The notes under the pieces: generated by a model
What the model was told of the DNA's origin: nothing
What the model saw: only the letters and a program-made list of their open reading frames with translations
The model's database searches: none
DNA from: Pusillimonas noertemannii
GTDB taxonomy: Bacteria; Pseudomonadota; Gammaproteobacteria; Burkholderiales; Burkholderiaceae_B
Assembly: GCF_003096595.1 (NCBI RefSeq)
Contig: NZ_QEKO01000001.1
Span: 806,001 to 870,000 of the forward strand
DNA: 64,000 nt
Direction: 5' to 3'
In this document: positions 16,480 through 24,480 of the stretch, one piece after another
Layout of the letters: every line of letters begins with the position of its first letter
Numbering within the stretch: the first letter of the stretch is position 1
Translations under genes and position numbers: made by a program

Positions 16480-17904
16480 ATGACGAGATACCCGAAAGCT
16501 GGCAAAGGCCATAAGTGGACTGTACGCGAATTGGCGGCGGTCGCGCCTGCTTGGAAGGGCGATACATTAAGCGATGGCGGCGGCTTGTCTGGTGAGGTCC
16601 GGCTGACTGCTGACGGCGCGGTAACGATCCGGTTCAAGTACGCCTTTCGCTGGGATGGCAAGGTGTCATGGTATCAGTGTGGAACGTATCCCACTGTTGA
16701 TATGGCCGAGATTCGCAGTAGACGCGACAAGGCCCGCGATCTGGTGGCCGAGGGTATCAACCCCAACGACCAGAAGAAAGCCGCCAGGATCGAGGCACAG
16801 GCCGCTGTCGAGGCTACCATTGCCGAGGCCAAGCGCCAGGAATCGGAGAACAAGACATTTGCCGATCTGTTCGATGCCTGGATTACTGACGGTGTGGCCA
16901 GGGATGACGGCAACGCGGAATTGAAGCGTACCTTTGGCCGGGACATTCTGCCTGTCCTGGGGGCAACTCCGATCAGAAACATTACTGATGCCGACCTGCG
17001 GGATGCCTTGCGCCGTGTGGGCCGTGAGCGCGGGCGCGGCCGCACTGCCGAGCGCATGTTATCCGAGCTGCGACAAATGTTCCGCTGGGCTGACAAGCGC
17101 CAGCCGTGGCGCGGCCTGCTGATCGAGGGCAACCCGGCCGAGCTGGTCGAGCGCAAGCAGGTAGTAGCGGCCGACTATGCGCCTGGTGTGCGCGACCGTA
17201 CCTTGTCGCCTGATGAGCTGCGGGAGCTGCGCGACATATTCAACCAGACACAGGCCGCCTATGACGCTGCTGCTGACCGTCGCACGGCTGACAGGCCACT
17301 ACAGAAAACAACCCAGCTTGCTATGTGGATTTGCTTGTCGACCTGCTGCCGTATCGGTGAGCTGCTGATGGCCAGGTGGGAGCATGTCGACCTGACGGCG
17401 GGCCGCTGGTTCGTGCCAGGTCCGAACACCAAGACGAAAACGGATTGGATGGTGTACCTATCGCCGTTCGCTGTGAGCCAGTTCGAGGCGCTGCAAGAAC
17501 TGACGGGGGATAAGCCGTGGTGCTTTCCTGCGCGTGACGTTGACAACCATGTGTGCGTGAAATCGGCGTCAAAGCAGATAGGCGACCGGCAAATGCAATT
17601 CAAGGAACGCAAGCCGCTCAAGAATCGACGGCACGACAATAGCCTAGTGTTGGCCAACGGCGAAAACGGGGAATGGACGCCGCACGACCTGAGACGCACC
17701 GGGGCCACGATGATGCAAGCGCTGGGGGTAAGTTTGGATATTATCGACCGCTGCCAGAATCATGTATTGGCGGGCAGCAAGGTGCGGCGGCACTACCTAC
17801 ACCATGACTATGCGGACGAAAAGCGGGAAGCGTGGGGGAGGCTGGGGGCGGAGCTAGAGACTATCTTGGGAAATTCCCATGATGAGGCTATTCCGGCCGT
17901 ATAG
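16480..17904 (+). CDS. int: Tyrosine-type site-specific integrase
   Basis: 474 residues from ATG 16480. An ATG at 16426 would translate through the GTTTACCCCT repeats and is less likely. The N-terminal part has the DUF4102-like arm-binding pattern (LSDGGGLSGEVRLTADGAVT, IRFKYAFRWDGK, GTYPTVDMAEIR). The core-binding domain begins near TFADLFDAWI. Catalytic residues visible are Arg in TCCRIGELLMARW, His-x-x-Arg in WTPHDLRRTGATM, His in CQNHVLAGS and the Tyr in RRHYLHHDY. It should recombine the 56-bp tRNA-Asp repeats. It lies at the end of the element away from the intact tRNA gene. Confidence 0.93.
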   Translation: MTRYPKAGKGHKWTVRELAAVAPAWKGDTLSDGGGLSGEVRLTADGAVTIRFKYAFRWDGKVSWYQCGTYPTVDMAEIRSRRDKARDLVAEGINPNDQKKAARIEAQAAVEATIAEAKRQESENKTFADLFDAWITDGVARDDGNAELKRTFGRDILPVLGATPIRNITDADLRDALRRVGRERGRGRTAERMLSELRQMFRWADKRQPWRGLLIEGNPAELVERKQVVAADYAPGVRDRTLSPDELRELRDIFNQTQAAYDAAADRRTADRPLQKTTQLAMWICLSTCCRIGELLMARWEHVDLTAGRWFVPGPNTKTKTDWMVYLSPFAVSQFEALQELTGDKPWCFPARDVDNHVCVKSASKQIGDRQMQFKERKPLKNRRHDNSLVLANGENGEWTPHDLRRTGATMMQALGVSLDIIDRCQNHVLAGSKVRRHYLHHDYADEKREAWGRLGAELETILGNSHDEAIPAV

Positions 17905-18472
17905 CGTCTGGATGGAAATAATCGGACAGATTGAAAAGATACTCAAATCCGGCGTCGTCTTCATACCGGAATAAGTGATCTAACCCTATGCCTGCCTCTT
18001 GTTGCCTGATAGCCTCAGCGAACATTGTGGCGCAAAAATCGGCTGAGCTTCCCATCTTGTAAGTCTCAGCAATCATATCGAACAGCATACGTAGGCGTGG
18101 CTGATACTTTGGCTCCGCCCTCATTTCATCCGGGTCTATCAGGTGCCTGGATTTCCACCATGCGTCGTGTGCGTGCTGTTCTTCGGGCGTTTTGTATGGC
18201 TGGTGGTCAAGACGGGAAATTTTTCCTCCTAGTGTGCCATCGTCATACATAGCCATAATGCCGCCAAGCTGAAGGACGTTCTTCCCTTCAACCAAGACTG
18301 GGCGTAGCGCCTGTGCCAGGACGTTTTCAAGCGCCTGACTGATCGAGGTGCGCTGCTCACGCGCCAGCAAATCCAGTGCTTCGCGGTACATCGGGCGCAG
18401 CATTACAGACAATCGCGTCATCTTTTCGCCCGGTGCGCGGGGTGGGCGTCCCCCTTTGTTTTTCGTGGCCAT
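17888..18472 (-). CDS. Ribbon-helix-helix-type protein, candidate element regulator
   Basis: 194 residues. The N-terminus is GRPPRAPGEKMTRLSVMLRP, then REALDLLAREQRTSISQALE. This gives the short beta-strand with two helices expected of a ribbon-helix-helix/CopG-like DNA-binding domain (residues about 15-60). The remaining 130 residues are unfamiliar. The gene converges on the integrase, overlapping it by 17 bases, and diverges from alpA. No other repressor candidate is present, so it may hold the element silent, but that is inference. Confidence 0.55.
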   Translation of the reverse strand: MATKNKGGRPPRAPGEKMTRLSVMLRPMYREALDLLAREQRTSISQALENVLAQALRPVLVEGKNVLQLGGIMAMYDDGTLGGKISRLDHQPYKTPEEQHAHDAWWKSRHLIDPDEMRAEPKYQPRLRMLFDMIAETYKMGSSADFCATMFAEAIRQQEAGIGLDHLFRYEDDAGFEYLFNLSDYFHPDAIRPE

Positions 18473-18542
18473 TGCGGCGTTCCTCCAGATTTATCGTGAT
18501 TGTTGCACACGGATGCTTTTCTGTGTAGCATTGCATCTGTAC

Positions 18543-18559
18543 GTTTAGTGTTCATAAAC
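18543..18559. promoter_or_regulatory. Inverted repeat in the divergent rhh/alpA promoter region
   Basis: GTTTA-GTGTTCA-TAAAC lies between the start of the ribbon-helix-helix gene (18472) and that of alpA (18594). This AT-rich 120-base gap must contain both promoters. The repeat is a candidate operator for the ribbon-helix-helix protein or AlpA. Confidence 0.35.
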
Positions 18560-18593
18560 ATACGAAACATAGATAACCAGTATGGAGGCCTTA

Positions 18594-18854
18594 ATGGCAC
18601 AGCAAGAAACGACTCAGCAACCCATCCCGGACGACATGATCTATGACGATCTGCCGACCCTGAGTAGCTACACAAACATGGGCCGCACGGCAACCTATGC
18701 GGCAATCAAGAACTTAGGCTTTCCCGAGCCTTATCAACTTGGGGCACGCCTCGTTCGCTGGAAGCGCTCCGAGGTAAAGGAGTGGCTCGAAAACCGGCCG
18801 CGTGGCACACGCCTGACAGCGGCCGACAAAGCACGTCAGAAAGAGGCCGCGTAA
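18594..18854 (+). CDS. alpA: AlpA-family transcriptional activator / excisionase-like HTH
   Basis: 86 residues from ATG 18594, seven bases behind GGAGG; a nearby ATG at 18582 overlaps that ribosome site. The protein has the AlpA/MerR-like winged helix: MGRTATYAAIKNLGFPEPYQ, then LGARLVRWKRSEVKEWLENR, matching the usual G-R-x-x-x-Y and F-P-x-P-x-x-L-G-x-R-x-x-x-W patterns. AlpA proteins switch on satellite or cryptic-prophage excision and replication genes. It starts the run of early genes, the next of which overlaps its stop. Confidence 0.88.
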   Translation: MAQQETTQQPIPDDMIYDDLPTLSSYTNMGRTATYAAIKNLGFPEPYQLGARLVRWKRSEVKEWLENRPRGTRLTAADKARQKEAA

Positions 18855-19147
18855 TGAGCGCCCAAAAGGAAAGCCCCGTCGAGTGCGCTAACACTCACGG
18901 GGCCGAAATCGCAGTGTCCCCATCAAAAGGAAACTACACCATGAATGATACAGCCTTTCAGGTCGGCCGCAAACGTGCGGCTGACTGGTTCGCACAAAAC
19001 GGCTACAGCCTGTGCGTGTTCCGCGATCTGCGCCGCGCTGAATTTGCGCTGCAATCACAAGACACAGCCCCCGAGACCCGCCAGTCGTTTGATGATGGCT
19101 TTGCTGCCGGGCTGGCTGACTTTATCGCGGGGGTGCGTCATGGATAA
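18854..19147 (+). CDS. Small element protein of unknown function
   Basis: 97 residues if started at ATG 18854, which overlaps the alpA stop (TAATG). An internal ATG at 18941 with AAAGGAA upstream would give 68 residues and begins the part that looks conserved (FQVGRKRAADWFAQNGYSLC, then RQSFDDGFAAGLADFIAGVR). No known domain recognised. It is part of the closely spaced early operon. Confidence 0.6.
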   Translation: MSAQKESPVECANTHGAEIAVSPSKGNYTMNDTAFQVGRKRAADWFAQNGYSLCVFRDLRRAEFALQSQDTAPETRQSFDDGFAAGLADFIAGVRHG

Positions 19148-19469
19148 GCATTTGCAAGAGTGCCTGGAGCACATTGCCAAGCCTATTGAGCGCGCCGTCA
19201 TGGATGGGCGTGTTTCCGGCGCACCGTTCGTAGACTTTACCAATCAAGCATCAATGGTTTTTTCAGGTGTCGAAACGATAGTAGAGCTACTGCAAATAGA
19301 CACATTGCGGGAGGGTTACGAGGAAGAGGAGCATAGGCGCTTATCAGCCCGCCAGAAAGGTGCTTTGTTGGAACTGATTCGGTCTGTATCCAGGACTATG
19401 ACATTCCGAGTATCTGACATTGCCGACTGGGCCGATCAGCGCATGAAAGAGAAGGGGATGGCGCAATGA
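19140..19469 (+). CDS. Small element protein of unknown function
   Basis: 109 residues; the start overlaps the previous gene by 8 bases. Predicted mostly alpha-helical and acidic in the middle (LREGYEEEEHRRLSARQKGA), with no signal peptide or membrane segment. No family recognised. The tight coupling on both sides supports real translation. Confidence 0.6.
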   Translation: MDKHLQECLEHIAKPIERAVMDGRVSGAPFVDFTNQASMVFSGVETIVELLQIDTLREGYEEEEHRRLSARQKGALLELIRSVSRTMTFRVSDIADWADQRMKEKGMAQ

Positions 19470-19693
19470 GCAATGCAATGGAGAAACACGAAAAGTTCAT
19501 TCTTGATGACGTGCTGCCGTCCATCTTTGCGCACTCTGCCAAGGTGGAATGTGGGTCGGTTGAAACCGCTTTGGCCGTGTTCATGGCGCTGGGAACGATT
19601 CTGCAAGAACAGGGCGTGAGCGCTGATACTTTGCTGGCGGCGATTCGGTGCAGCGCACTATCTACGCACGATGCACCGGAGGGCTTGCAATGA
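19466..19693 (+). CDS. Small element protein of unknown function
   Basis: 75 residues; ATGA overlap with the preceding gene and again with the following one. Helical and acidic, no recognisable motif. The continuous chain of overlaps from alpA to the Rep-like gene suggests one transcript. Confidence 0.58.
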   Translation: MSNAMEKHEKFILDDVLPSIFAHSAKVECGSVETALAVFMALGTILQEQGVSADTLLAAIRCSALSTHDAPEGLQ

Positions 19694-19914
19694 TGAGGAA
19701 ACAGGACGTCATCGCGTCGATCCTACGGGAACGCAGCCTGAACACATTCGAGGCGATTCAAGAGGGCGATACCTGCCTACATTCGACTGTCGCAACCCTG
19801 CGCGGCCTGGGCTACGTCATTACCGACCGCTGGGAGGACGTGGAAACACGGTTTGGCCGGACAGTGCGGGTCAAGCGGTATCGGCTGCTGCGTGGACCGG
19901 AGGCGCGTGCGTAA
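19690..19914 (+). CDS. Winged-helix/HTH small protein
   Basis: 74 residues from ATG 19690. The sequence reads as a compact helix-turn-helix with wing: RKQDVIASILRERSLNTFEA, STVATLRGLGYVITDRWEDV, then a basic tail RTVRVKRYRLLRG. Similar small HTH proteins sit before replication genes in phages and satellites. A DNA-binding role is inferred. It overlaps the Rep-like gene by one base (TAATG). Confidence 0.6.
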   Translation: MMRKQDVIASILRERSLNTFEAIQEGDTCLHSTVATLRGLGYVITDRWEDVETRFGRTVRVKRYRLLRGPEARA

Positions 19915-20363
19915 TGGCGGGCAGGGGTCGATATAAGGTCGATAGGCGGGACGCTGGAAGCTTTATCCAGCTACCGCTTGCCGTGCTTAATTCGGCTGCC
20001 TATCTGCGCCTGTCAGCGTCGGCAAAGGTGCTGCTGATTGATGTGGTCTCGCAATACAAGGGCGACAACAACGGCAAGCTACTGACCGGCTGGCGGATCA
20101 TGAGTGAGGATCGGGGGTGGACATCGAGGACAACATTGTTCAAAGCCAAAACCGAATTGCTCGACTCTGGTCTGCTGTTCGAGACACGCAAGGGCGCCAG
20201 GCCCAATAAGTCGTCATGGTGTGCGGCGACTTGGTGGGCACTGGACTGGACCCCCGACATGGACATCAAGGAACAGTCGTTTCCGCGTGGACAGTATCGG
20301 GATAGGCAGCCAGTGAAAATTAACCCGCTTAGTCCAGAAACTGGACAAGCAAGAGCCGCATAG
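19914..20363 (+). CDS. Rep-like winged-helix protein (candidate replication initiator)
   Basis: 149 residues. The centre, SASAKVLLIDVVSQYKGDNN followed by SEDRGWTSRTTLFKAKTELL, is a winged-helix pattern seen in phage and island replication-initiation proteins. The tail is Pro/Gln-rich. The last bases of the gene contain the first of four 15-bp palindromes and the others follow at once, an arrangement typical of an initiator next to its own origin. No primase or helicase motif is present, so host replication enzymes would be needed. The function is inferred. Confidence 0.5.
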   Translation: MAGRGRYKVDRRDAGSFIQLPLAVLNSAAYLRLSASAKVLLIDVVSQYKGDNNGKLLTGWRIMSEDRGWTSRTTLFKAKTELLDSGLLFETRKGARPNKSSWCAATWWALDWTPDMDIKEQSFPRGQYRDRQPVKINPLSPETGQARAA

Positions 20364-20456
20364 GTCCAGAAAATGGACAAGGAAACACGCTGTCTTGTCC
20401 AGAAACTGGACCTATCTGCACCCTTTTTACCCCTTTTCCTTGTCCAGAATATGGAC
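20332..20456. repeat. Four palindromic iterons, candidate origin of the satellite
   Basis: Copies at 20332-20346, 20364-20378, 20397-20411 and 20442-20456, consensus GTCCAGAAANTGGAC (the last has GAATA in the centre). Each is an inverted repeat GTCCA/TGGAC. Start-to-start distances are 32, 33 and 45 bases, so the first three lie on the same face of the helix. A pyrimidine-rich stretch (CCCTTTTTACCCCTTTTCC) lies between copies 3 and 4. Confidence 0.7.
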
Positions 20457-20559
20457 ACCTATCTAGATATGCCATCTATACAGGGAATCTATGGGGTTAA
20501 GGCAGTCATCAGTAAAGCAGTGCAAGCGGTGCGGCGGCATCTGAACATTGGAGGCAGGT

Positions 20560-20625
20560 ATGGGGGCATGGGTATACAGGGTATGGGCATGGTGGTGCGT
20601 GGTGTTGCGCGTGTTCGTCTGCTGA
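20560..20625 (+). CDS. Possible 21-residue hydrophobic leader peptide
   Basis: ATG 20560 lies five bases after GGAGG and opens a 21-codon frame encoding a Trp/Val-rich peptide ending TGA; the A of that stop is shared with the next ATG. A still shorter frame (17 codons, 20491-20544, containing CKRCGG) precedes it. Good spacing and coupled starts argue for translation, but peptides this small cannot be confirmed from sequence. This gap is where a small terminase gene would normally be. Confidence 0.25.
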   Translation: MGAWVYRVWAWWCVVLRVFVC

Positions 20626-20771
20626 TGAGGTGCTGTCCTGGGTGGCGACCACACCAAAGTTATCGGATGCTGGCTCGACCGCTCAGGAATGGTCCCAATG
20701 CCCCCGATTCGGCCAAAGGGGAAGCAGCGCGGGGGTTACTGTGCAATTTTCGTTTTCAAGGTGAGTCATGA
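20625..20771 (+). CDS. Possible 48-residue protein before terL
   Basis: ATG 20625 overlaps the stop of the preceding mini-frame and the frame ends overlapping the terminase ATG at 20768 (ATGA). The product is basic and shows no recognisable domain. It is too short for known small terminases. It may simply couple translation into terL. Confidence 0.25.
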   Translation: MRCCPGWRPHQSYRMLARPLRNGPNAPDSAKGEAARGLLCNFRFQGES

Positions 20772-22270
20772 GTGGTAAGCAGGTAATCGACTTCATTGAG
20801 TCGCTGAAAGTCCCCGAGGGTCCGCGTGCCGGCAAGCAGGTGAAGCTGGCTCCTTTTCAAAAGCAGTTCATTCGCGGGGCCATGGCTCCAAAGGTGTTGA
20901 TGGGCGTCTTGTCTGTTGGCCGGGGTAATGGCAAATCAACTTTGACCGCTGGCATTGCCCTGGGGTCCTTGCTGGGTGTTTGGGATGACCAGCCCCGGCG
21001 TGAAATCCTGGTGGCTGCCAGGACACGCGATCAGGCACAGATTGTTTTCCAGTACGTGGCGGGTTTGACTACCGGCCTGCCTGAGGAACAACAGGAACAA
21101 CTCACGTTCCGGCGTGGCCAGCGTCTGGAAATCGAGTACGGCGACGGCCACATCTTGCGCTGTATTTCTGCTGACCCGAAAAACGCGCTTGGCACGTCTC
21201 CGACATTGGCCGTCATGGATGAGCGCGGCCATTGGCCTGACGACAAGGGCGATGCACTGGAAGCGGCGCTGTTGTCCGGTCTGGGTAAGCGTGGCGGCAA
21301 GTGCCTGATGATATCCACGTCGGCCGCGAATGACTCACATTCATTTTCTCAGTGGCTGGATAACCCGCCTGCCGGGTGCTACGTACAGGAACACAGGCCA
21401 GCGCCTGGAATACCTGCCGACGATGTGGCATCCATCATCGAGGCGAACCCTGGGGCCAAGCATGGCATTGGGTCAAGCATTGCCTGGTTGGTGGCACAGG
21501 CTCAACGCTCGATTGCCAGGGGCGGCTCTGCGCTGTCTACATTCCGGCTGTACAACCGCAATGAGCGGGTTTCTGGTGAGCGGCGCGACATGCTGCTGTC
21601 AGTCGATGAATGGCTGGACTGCGAAGTCTCCGAGCTGCCCCCGCGTGAGGGTGCTTGTATTGTCGGCATTGACCTGGGCGGCTCTGCCTCCATGTCGGCC
21701 GCCGTTTTCTACTGGCCCAATACGCACAGGCTGGAAGCTATCGGCGCGTTTCCCTGCAATCCGGGTCTGGCTGATCGGGGCGTGCGTGACGGCGTGCGAG
21801 ACCGCTACGTCGAAATGCAAGACCGGGGCGAATTGCTGACGATGGGTGACAAGGTGGTTCCGGCCGGGCAGTTCCTGCAAGCGATCATGACTCATCTGGA
21901 TGGCGCGGCGGCGGCTTGCTTTACCGCTGACCGATACCGCCAGGCGGAATTTATCGACGCCATGAATGCGGCCAGCGTGCGGGTGCCGGTGGTGTGGCGG
22001 GGGATGGGCTGGCGCGATGGGGCCGAGGATGTCGAGCGGTTCCGTAAATCCATCTTTGACGGTGAGGTCCAGTCATTGCCGTCGCTGCTGCTGCGCTCTG
22101 CGTTTTCCGATGCCGTGACGATTCAGGACGTGTCGGGCAATTCCAAGTTGGCCAAGGCTCGAAGTGCTGGGCGCATTGATGCGGCGGCGGCTGCCATTTT
22201 GGCGGTGGCGGAAGGGGCCAGGCGCAAGGCAAGGCCCATTGCTCAGTCGAAGGTGCCGCAATGGGCCTGA
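20768..22270 (+). CDS. terL: Phage large terminase subunit
   Basis: 500 residues behind AAGGTGAG. The ATPase domain shows Walker A at residues 51-57 (GRGNGKS) and Walker B with catalytic Glu at 149-152 (VMDE). A coupling motif follows near MISTSAAND. The C-terminal nuclease domain begins GIDLGGSASM (Asp302) with further acidic residues downstream (FTADRYRQAEF, RIDAAAAAIL). It packages DNA into preformed capsids as a molecular motor and cuts it. It starts the structural module and overlaps the HNH gene. No small terminase partner was recognised. Confidence 0.93.
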   Translation: MSGKQVIDFIESLKVPEGPRAGKQVKLAPFQKQFIRGAMAPKVLMGVLSVGRGNGKSTLTAGIALGSLLGVWDDQPRREILVAARTRDQAQIVFQYVAGLTTGLPEEQQEQLTFRRGQRLEIEYGDGHILRCISADPKNALGTSPTLAVMDERGHWPDDKGDALEAALLSGLGKRGGKCLMISTSAANDSHSFSQWLDNPPAGCYVQEHRPAPGIPADDVASIIEANPGAKHGIGSSIAWLVAQAQRSIARGGSALSTFRLYNRNERVSGERRDMLLSVDEWLDCEVSELPPREGACIVGIDLGGSASMSAAVFYWPNTHRLEAIGAFPCNPGLADRGVRDGVRDRYVEMQDRGELLTMGDKVVPAGQFLQAIMTHLDGAAAACFTADRYRQAEFIDAMNAASVRVPVVWRGMGWRDGAEDVERFRKSIFDGEVQSLPSLLLRSAFSDAVTIQDVSGNSKLAKARSAGRIDAAAAAILAVAEGARRKARPIAQSKVPQWA

Positions 22271-22560
22271 GACGGTACGACCGGGCTGGCGCGGCAATCT
22301 ATCGTGATGCACGGTGGGCCGTGGTGCGCCTGGAGGCCAAGCGGCGCGACGGCTGGAAGTGTGTTCAATGCGAATCACGCTACCGGCTGGAGGTCGATCA
22401 TATCAAGCCAGTGCGCGACCGGCCGGACCTTGCTTTCACGCTTGAGAATCTGCAAACCCTGTGCGGTCCCTGCCATGGCAAGAAAACCCGTATCGAGGTC
22501 GGCATGGGCGAACCGAACCCAAAACGCGACAAATGGTTGGCGCTATTGACAAAGAGCTAG
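22261..22560 (+). CDS. HNH endonuclease
   Basis: 99 residues, overlapping terL by 10 bases. The zinc-stabilised HNH fold is clear: Cys34-x-x-Cys37 (WKCVQCESRYRLEVDHIKPV), the catalytic His pair region Asp46-His47, Asn63 (LENLQTLC) and Cys68-x-x-Cys71-His72. In HK97-like phages and in cf-PICIs an HNH protein next to the terminase is needed for specific DNA cleavage during packaging. That is the likely role here. Confidence 0.9.
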   Translation: MGLRRYDRAGAAIYRDARWAVVRLEAKRRDGWKCVQCESRYRLEVDHIKPVRDRPDLAFTLENLQTLCGPCHGKKTRIEVGMGEPNPKRDKWLALLTKS

Positions 22561-22561
22561 T

Positions 22562-22578
22562 AATAGTTTTTAACTATT
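22562..22578. promoter_or_regulatory. AT-rich palindrome upstream of the capsid gene
   Basis: AATAGT-TTTTA-ACTATT is a perfect inverted repeat in the only AT-rich gap of the structural module, 42 bases before the capsid ATG. TTGTTA (22577-22582) and TACAAT (22603-22608) nearby could form a weak promoter with a long spacer. It is a candidate operator or promoter for separate control of the capsid genes. Confidence 0.3.
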
Positions 22579-22619
22579 GTTAGAATAGCTTCCATAGATA
22601 TCTACAATAGGAACCCGAC

Positions 22620-23879
22620 ATGTTGCAATCCGCCAAAATTCAATCCCGCCAGTCCGAAATACGCGAGTCCATCGCCACACTCTCGGGCAAGGCTGATCCG
22701 TCTGCTGACGAAATCCGGCAAATGGATGATCTGTCTACCGAGTACCGATCCAACGAAACCCGCTACCGCGCTGCCCTGGTGGCCGAGGATACCGAACGAC
22801 GCGATGCGGGCAAGGACCTGGAAACGCGCCAGGACAAGCAGTGGTCCGATCTGGTGTCTGGCTTTGAGCTGCGCCAGGTAGCGCTTTATCTGGACGAAGG
22901 CAAAGCGCTGGACGGGCGCACGGCTGAGGTGGTGCAAGAGATGCGCTCGACCGGCGGCTATCGCGGCGTACCGATCCCTCTTGAGGCTCTGGAGGTACGA
23001 GCGGGCGAAACGATTGCTTCGGGTATCCCTGACCCGGTGAGTACCCAGCCCATCATTGACCGCCTGTTTCCTGCCAGCGTGGCCGGTGCGATGGGCGGGC
23101 GTCTGGTGAATATCCCGGCCGGGTCTGTCGAGTATCCGATTACGACCGATGGCGCGACCGCTGCCTGGGCTGCAAGCGAGACCGGCAATGTCGGTGATAC
23201 GAGCGCCTACGCAACCGCACAGCGCACGCTTTCCCCTGAGCAAACCCTGGGCGTGCAAATGAAGATCACGCGCAAGTCCATGAAACAGGCTGGGGGTATC
23301 GAGGCAGCCATCAGGCGCGACATGCAAGCGGCCATTCAAACTGAGATGGATCGTGCTGTATTCCTGGGTACAGGTGCAACGGGTCAACCCAGCGGCATCA
23401 TTACCGGCGCTTCGGGTTACGGCATTGTCGAAAACTCCACTGCTGGGGTGGCGACCTGGGCGAAGTTCCGGGCCGAGATTGTCGAGTTCCTGAAAAACAA
23501 TACTGCCAACGGCCCCGGCGATGTGCGGGTGATGATCCGGCCCGAAGTGTGGGATTACATGGACGGCGCGATCTTCGATGCAGGGTCCGGTATCACGGAA
23601 TGGGACCGCTTCGCAGCCCGCGTGCAATCGGCCATCATGACCAGCAATGCGCTGGCAGCCCCGGCGACTGATGTATCTAAAGCGCTGCTGACTACCACGG
23701 TCGGCGGTGATCCGTTCTTTATCGGGATCTGGGGTGGCGTGGATCTGATCCGCGATCCGTACTCCGATGCTCAGTCCGGTGGCTTGCGCTTGACCGGCCT
23801 GGTGACCATGGATGTGACGGCGGGGCGCTCTACGCAATTGCGAGTGCTCACGGCGGTAGGCAGCGCGGACGGCGAATAA
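22620..23879 (+). CDS. HK97-family major capsid protein
   Basis: 419 residues. The first 90 or so residues are charged and helical (SRQSEIRESIATLSGKADPS, RSNETRYRAALVAEDTERRD), as in the HK97 delta/scaffold domain removed by the protease. The capsid fold follows, with ASVAGAMGGRLVNIPAGSVE, TAAWASETG-like AAWAASETGNVGD, QTLGVQMKITRKSMKQ and a C-terminal RLTGLVTMDVTAGRSTQLRV. It forms the icosahedral shell. The prohead protease gene follows at once, the reverse of the usual HK97 order. Confidence 0.93.
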   Translation: MLQSAKIQSRQSEIRESIATLSGKADPSADEIRQMDDLSTEYRSNETRYRAALVAEDTERRDAGKDLETRQDKQWSDLVSGFELRQVALYLDEGKALDGRTAEVVQEMRSTGGYRGVPIPLEALEVRAGETIASGIPDPVSTQPIIDRLFPASVAGAMGGRLVNIPAGSVEYPITTDGATAAWAASETGNVGDTSAYATAQRTLSPEQTLGVQMKITRKSMKQAGGIEAAIRRDMQAAIQTEMDRAVFLGTGATGQPSGIITGASGYGIVENSTAGVATWAKFRAEIVEFLKNNTANGPGDVRVMIRPEVWDYMDGAIFDAGSGITEWDRFAARVQSAIMTSNALAAPATDVSKALLTTTVGGDPFFIGIWGGVDLIRDPYSDAQSGGLRLTGLVTMDVTAGRSTQLRVLTAVGSADGE

Positions 23880-23880
23880 G

Positions 23881-24480
23881 ATGCTGTTCGCGCCTATCCC
23901 TGCTGCGCTGACGCTTCGGGCCGAGGGTGATGGTTCGCGGGTGATATCGGGATCATTCCCGTACAACTCGCTGGCCACACTTTCGGATGGCGGGCGAAAC
24001 GGTGGGCGACCGCGCAAGGAACGATTCAAGTCCCGCGCATTCGCCTACCGGGTCGACAAGCCCGACGAGGAAATCCATTTGCTGTTTGGCCACGACTTCG
24101 ACAAGCCGATGGCCTCCAAGCTTTCCAAGACACTGAGCCTGACCGATTCGGCGGCGGCACTGAGCTTTGAGGCGCGGATAACCCCCGAGGTAGCGGAAAC
24201 GAGCTATGTCCGGGACGCGCTGGCGCTCATTGCGGCCGGTCTGGCTGTGGGCCTGTCGCCAGGCTTTCGGATACCGCCTCAGCGTACCGTGCCGGATGCG
24301 GAAACGGTCGAGGATGAAGACCCGAGCTTGGGCGATGCGATTATTCGCACGATCAATGCCGCCTTGCTTTATGAGCTGTCCATTGTGACCCGTCCAGCCT
24401 ATCAGGACAGTGAGGTCGAGGCCCGGTCCTGGAATCGGATTCCAATGGGGGTGATGCTGCCCCGGAGGCTGTTGTATTGA
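23881..24480 (+). CDS. HK97-family prohead protease
   Basis: 199 residues beginning one base after the capsid stop. Serine-protease (U35) landmarks are His71 in LLFGHDFDKP and Ser126 in GLSPGF, followed by the late LYELSIVTRPAYQDSEVEAR segment. It removes the N-terminal delta domain of the capsid protein during maturation. It overlaps the head-closure gene (TGATG). Confidence 0.9.
   Translation: MLFAPIPAALTLRAEGDGSRVISGSFPYNSLATLSDGGRNGGRPRKERFKSRAFAYRVDKPDEEIHLLFGHDFDKPMASKLSKTLSLTDSAAALSFEARITPEVAETSYVRDALALIAAGLAVGLSPGFRIPPQRTVPDAETVEDEDPSLGDAIIRTINAALLYELSIVTRPAYQDSEVEARSWNRIPMGVMLPRRLLY

Noticed and set aside
20373-20771. 132-codon frame as a single real protein before terL
   Set aside because: Its first part runs through the iterons and low-complexity repeats; only the last 48 codons have coupled start and stop positions, so just that part is listed, with low confidence.
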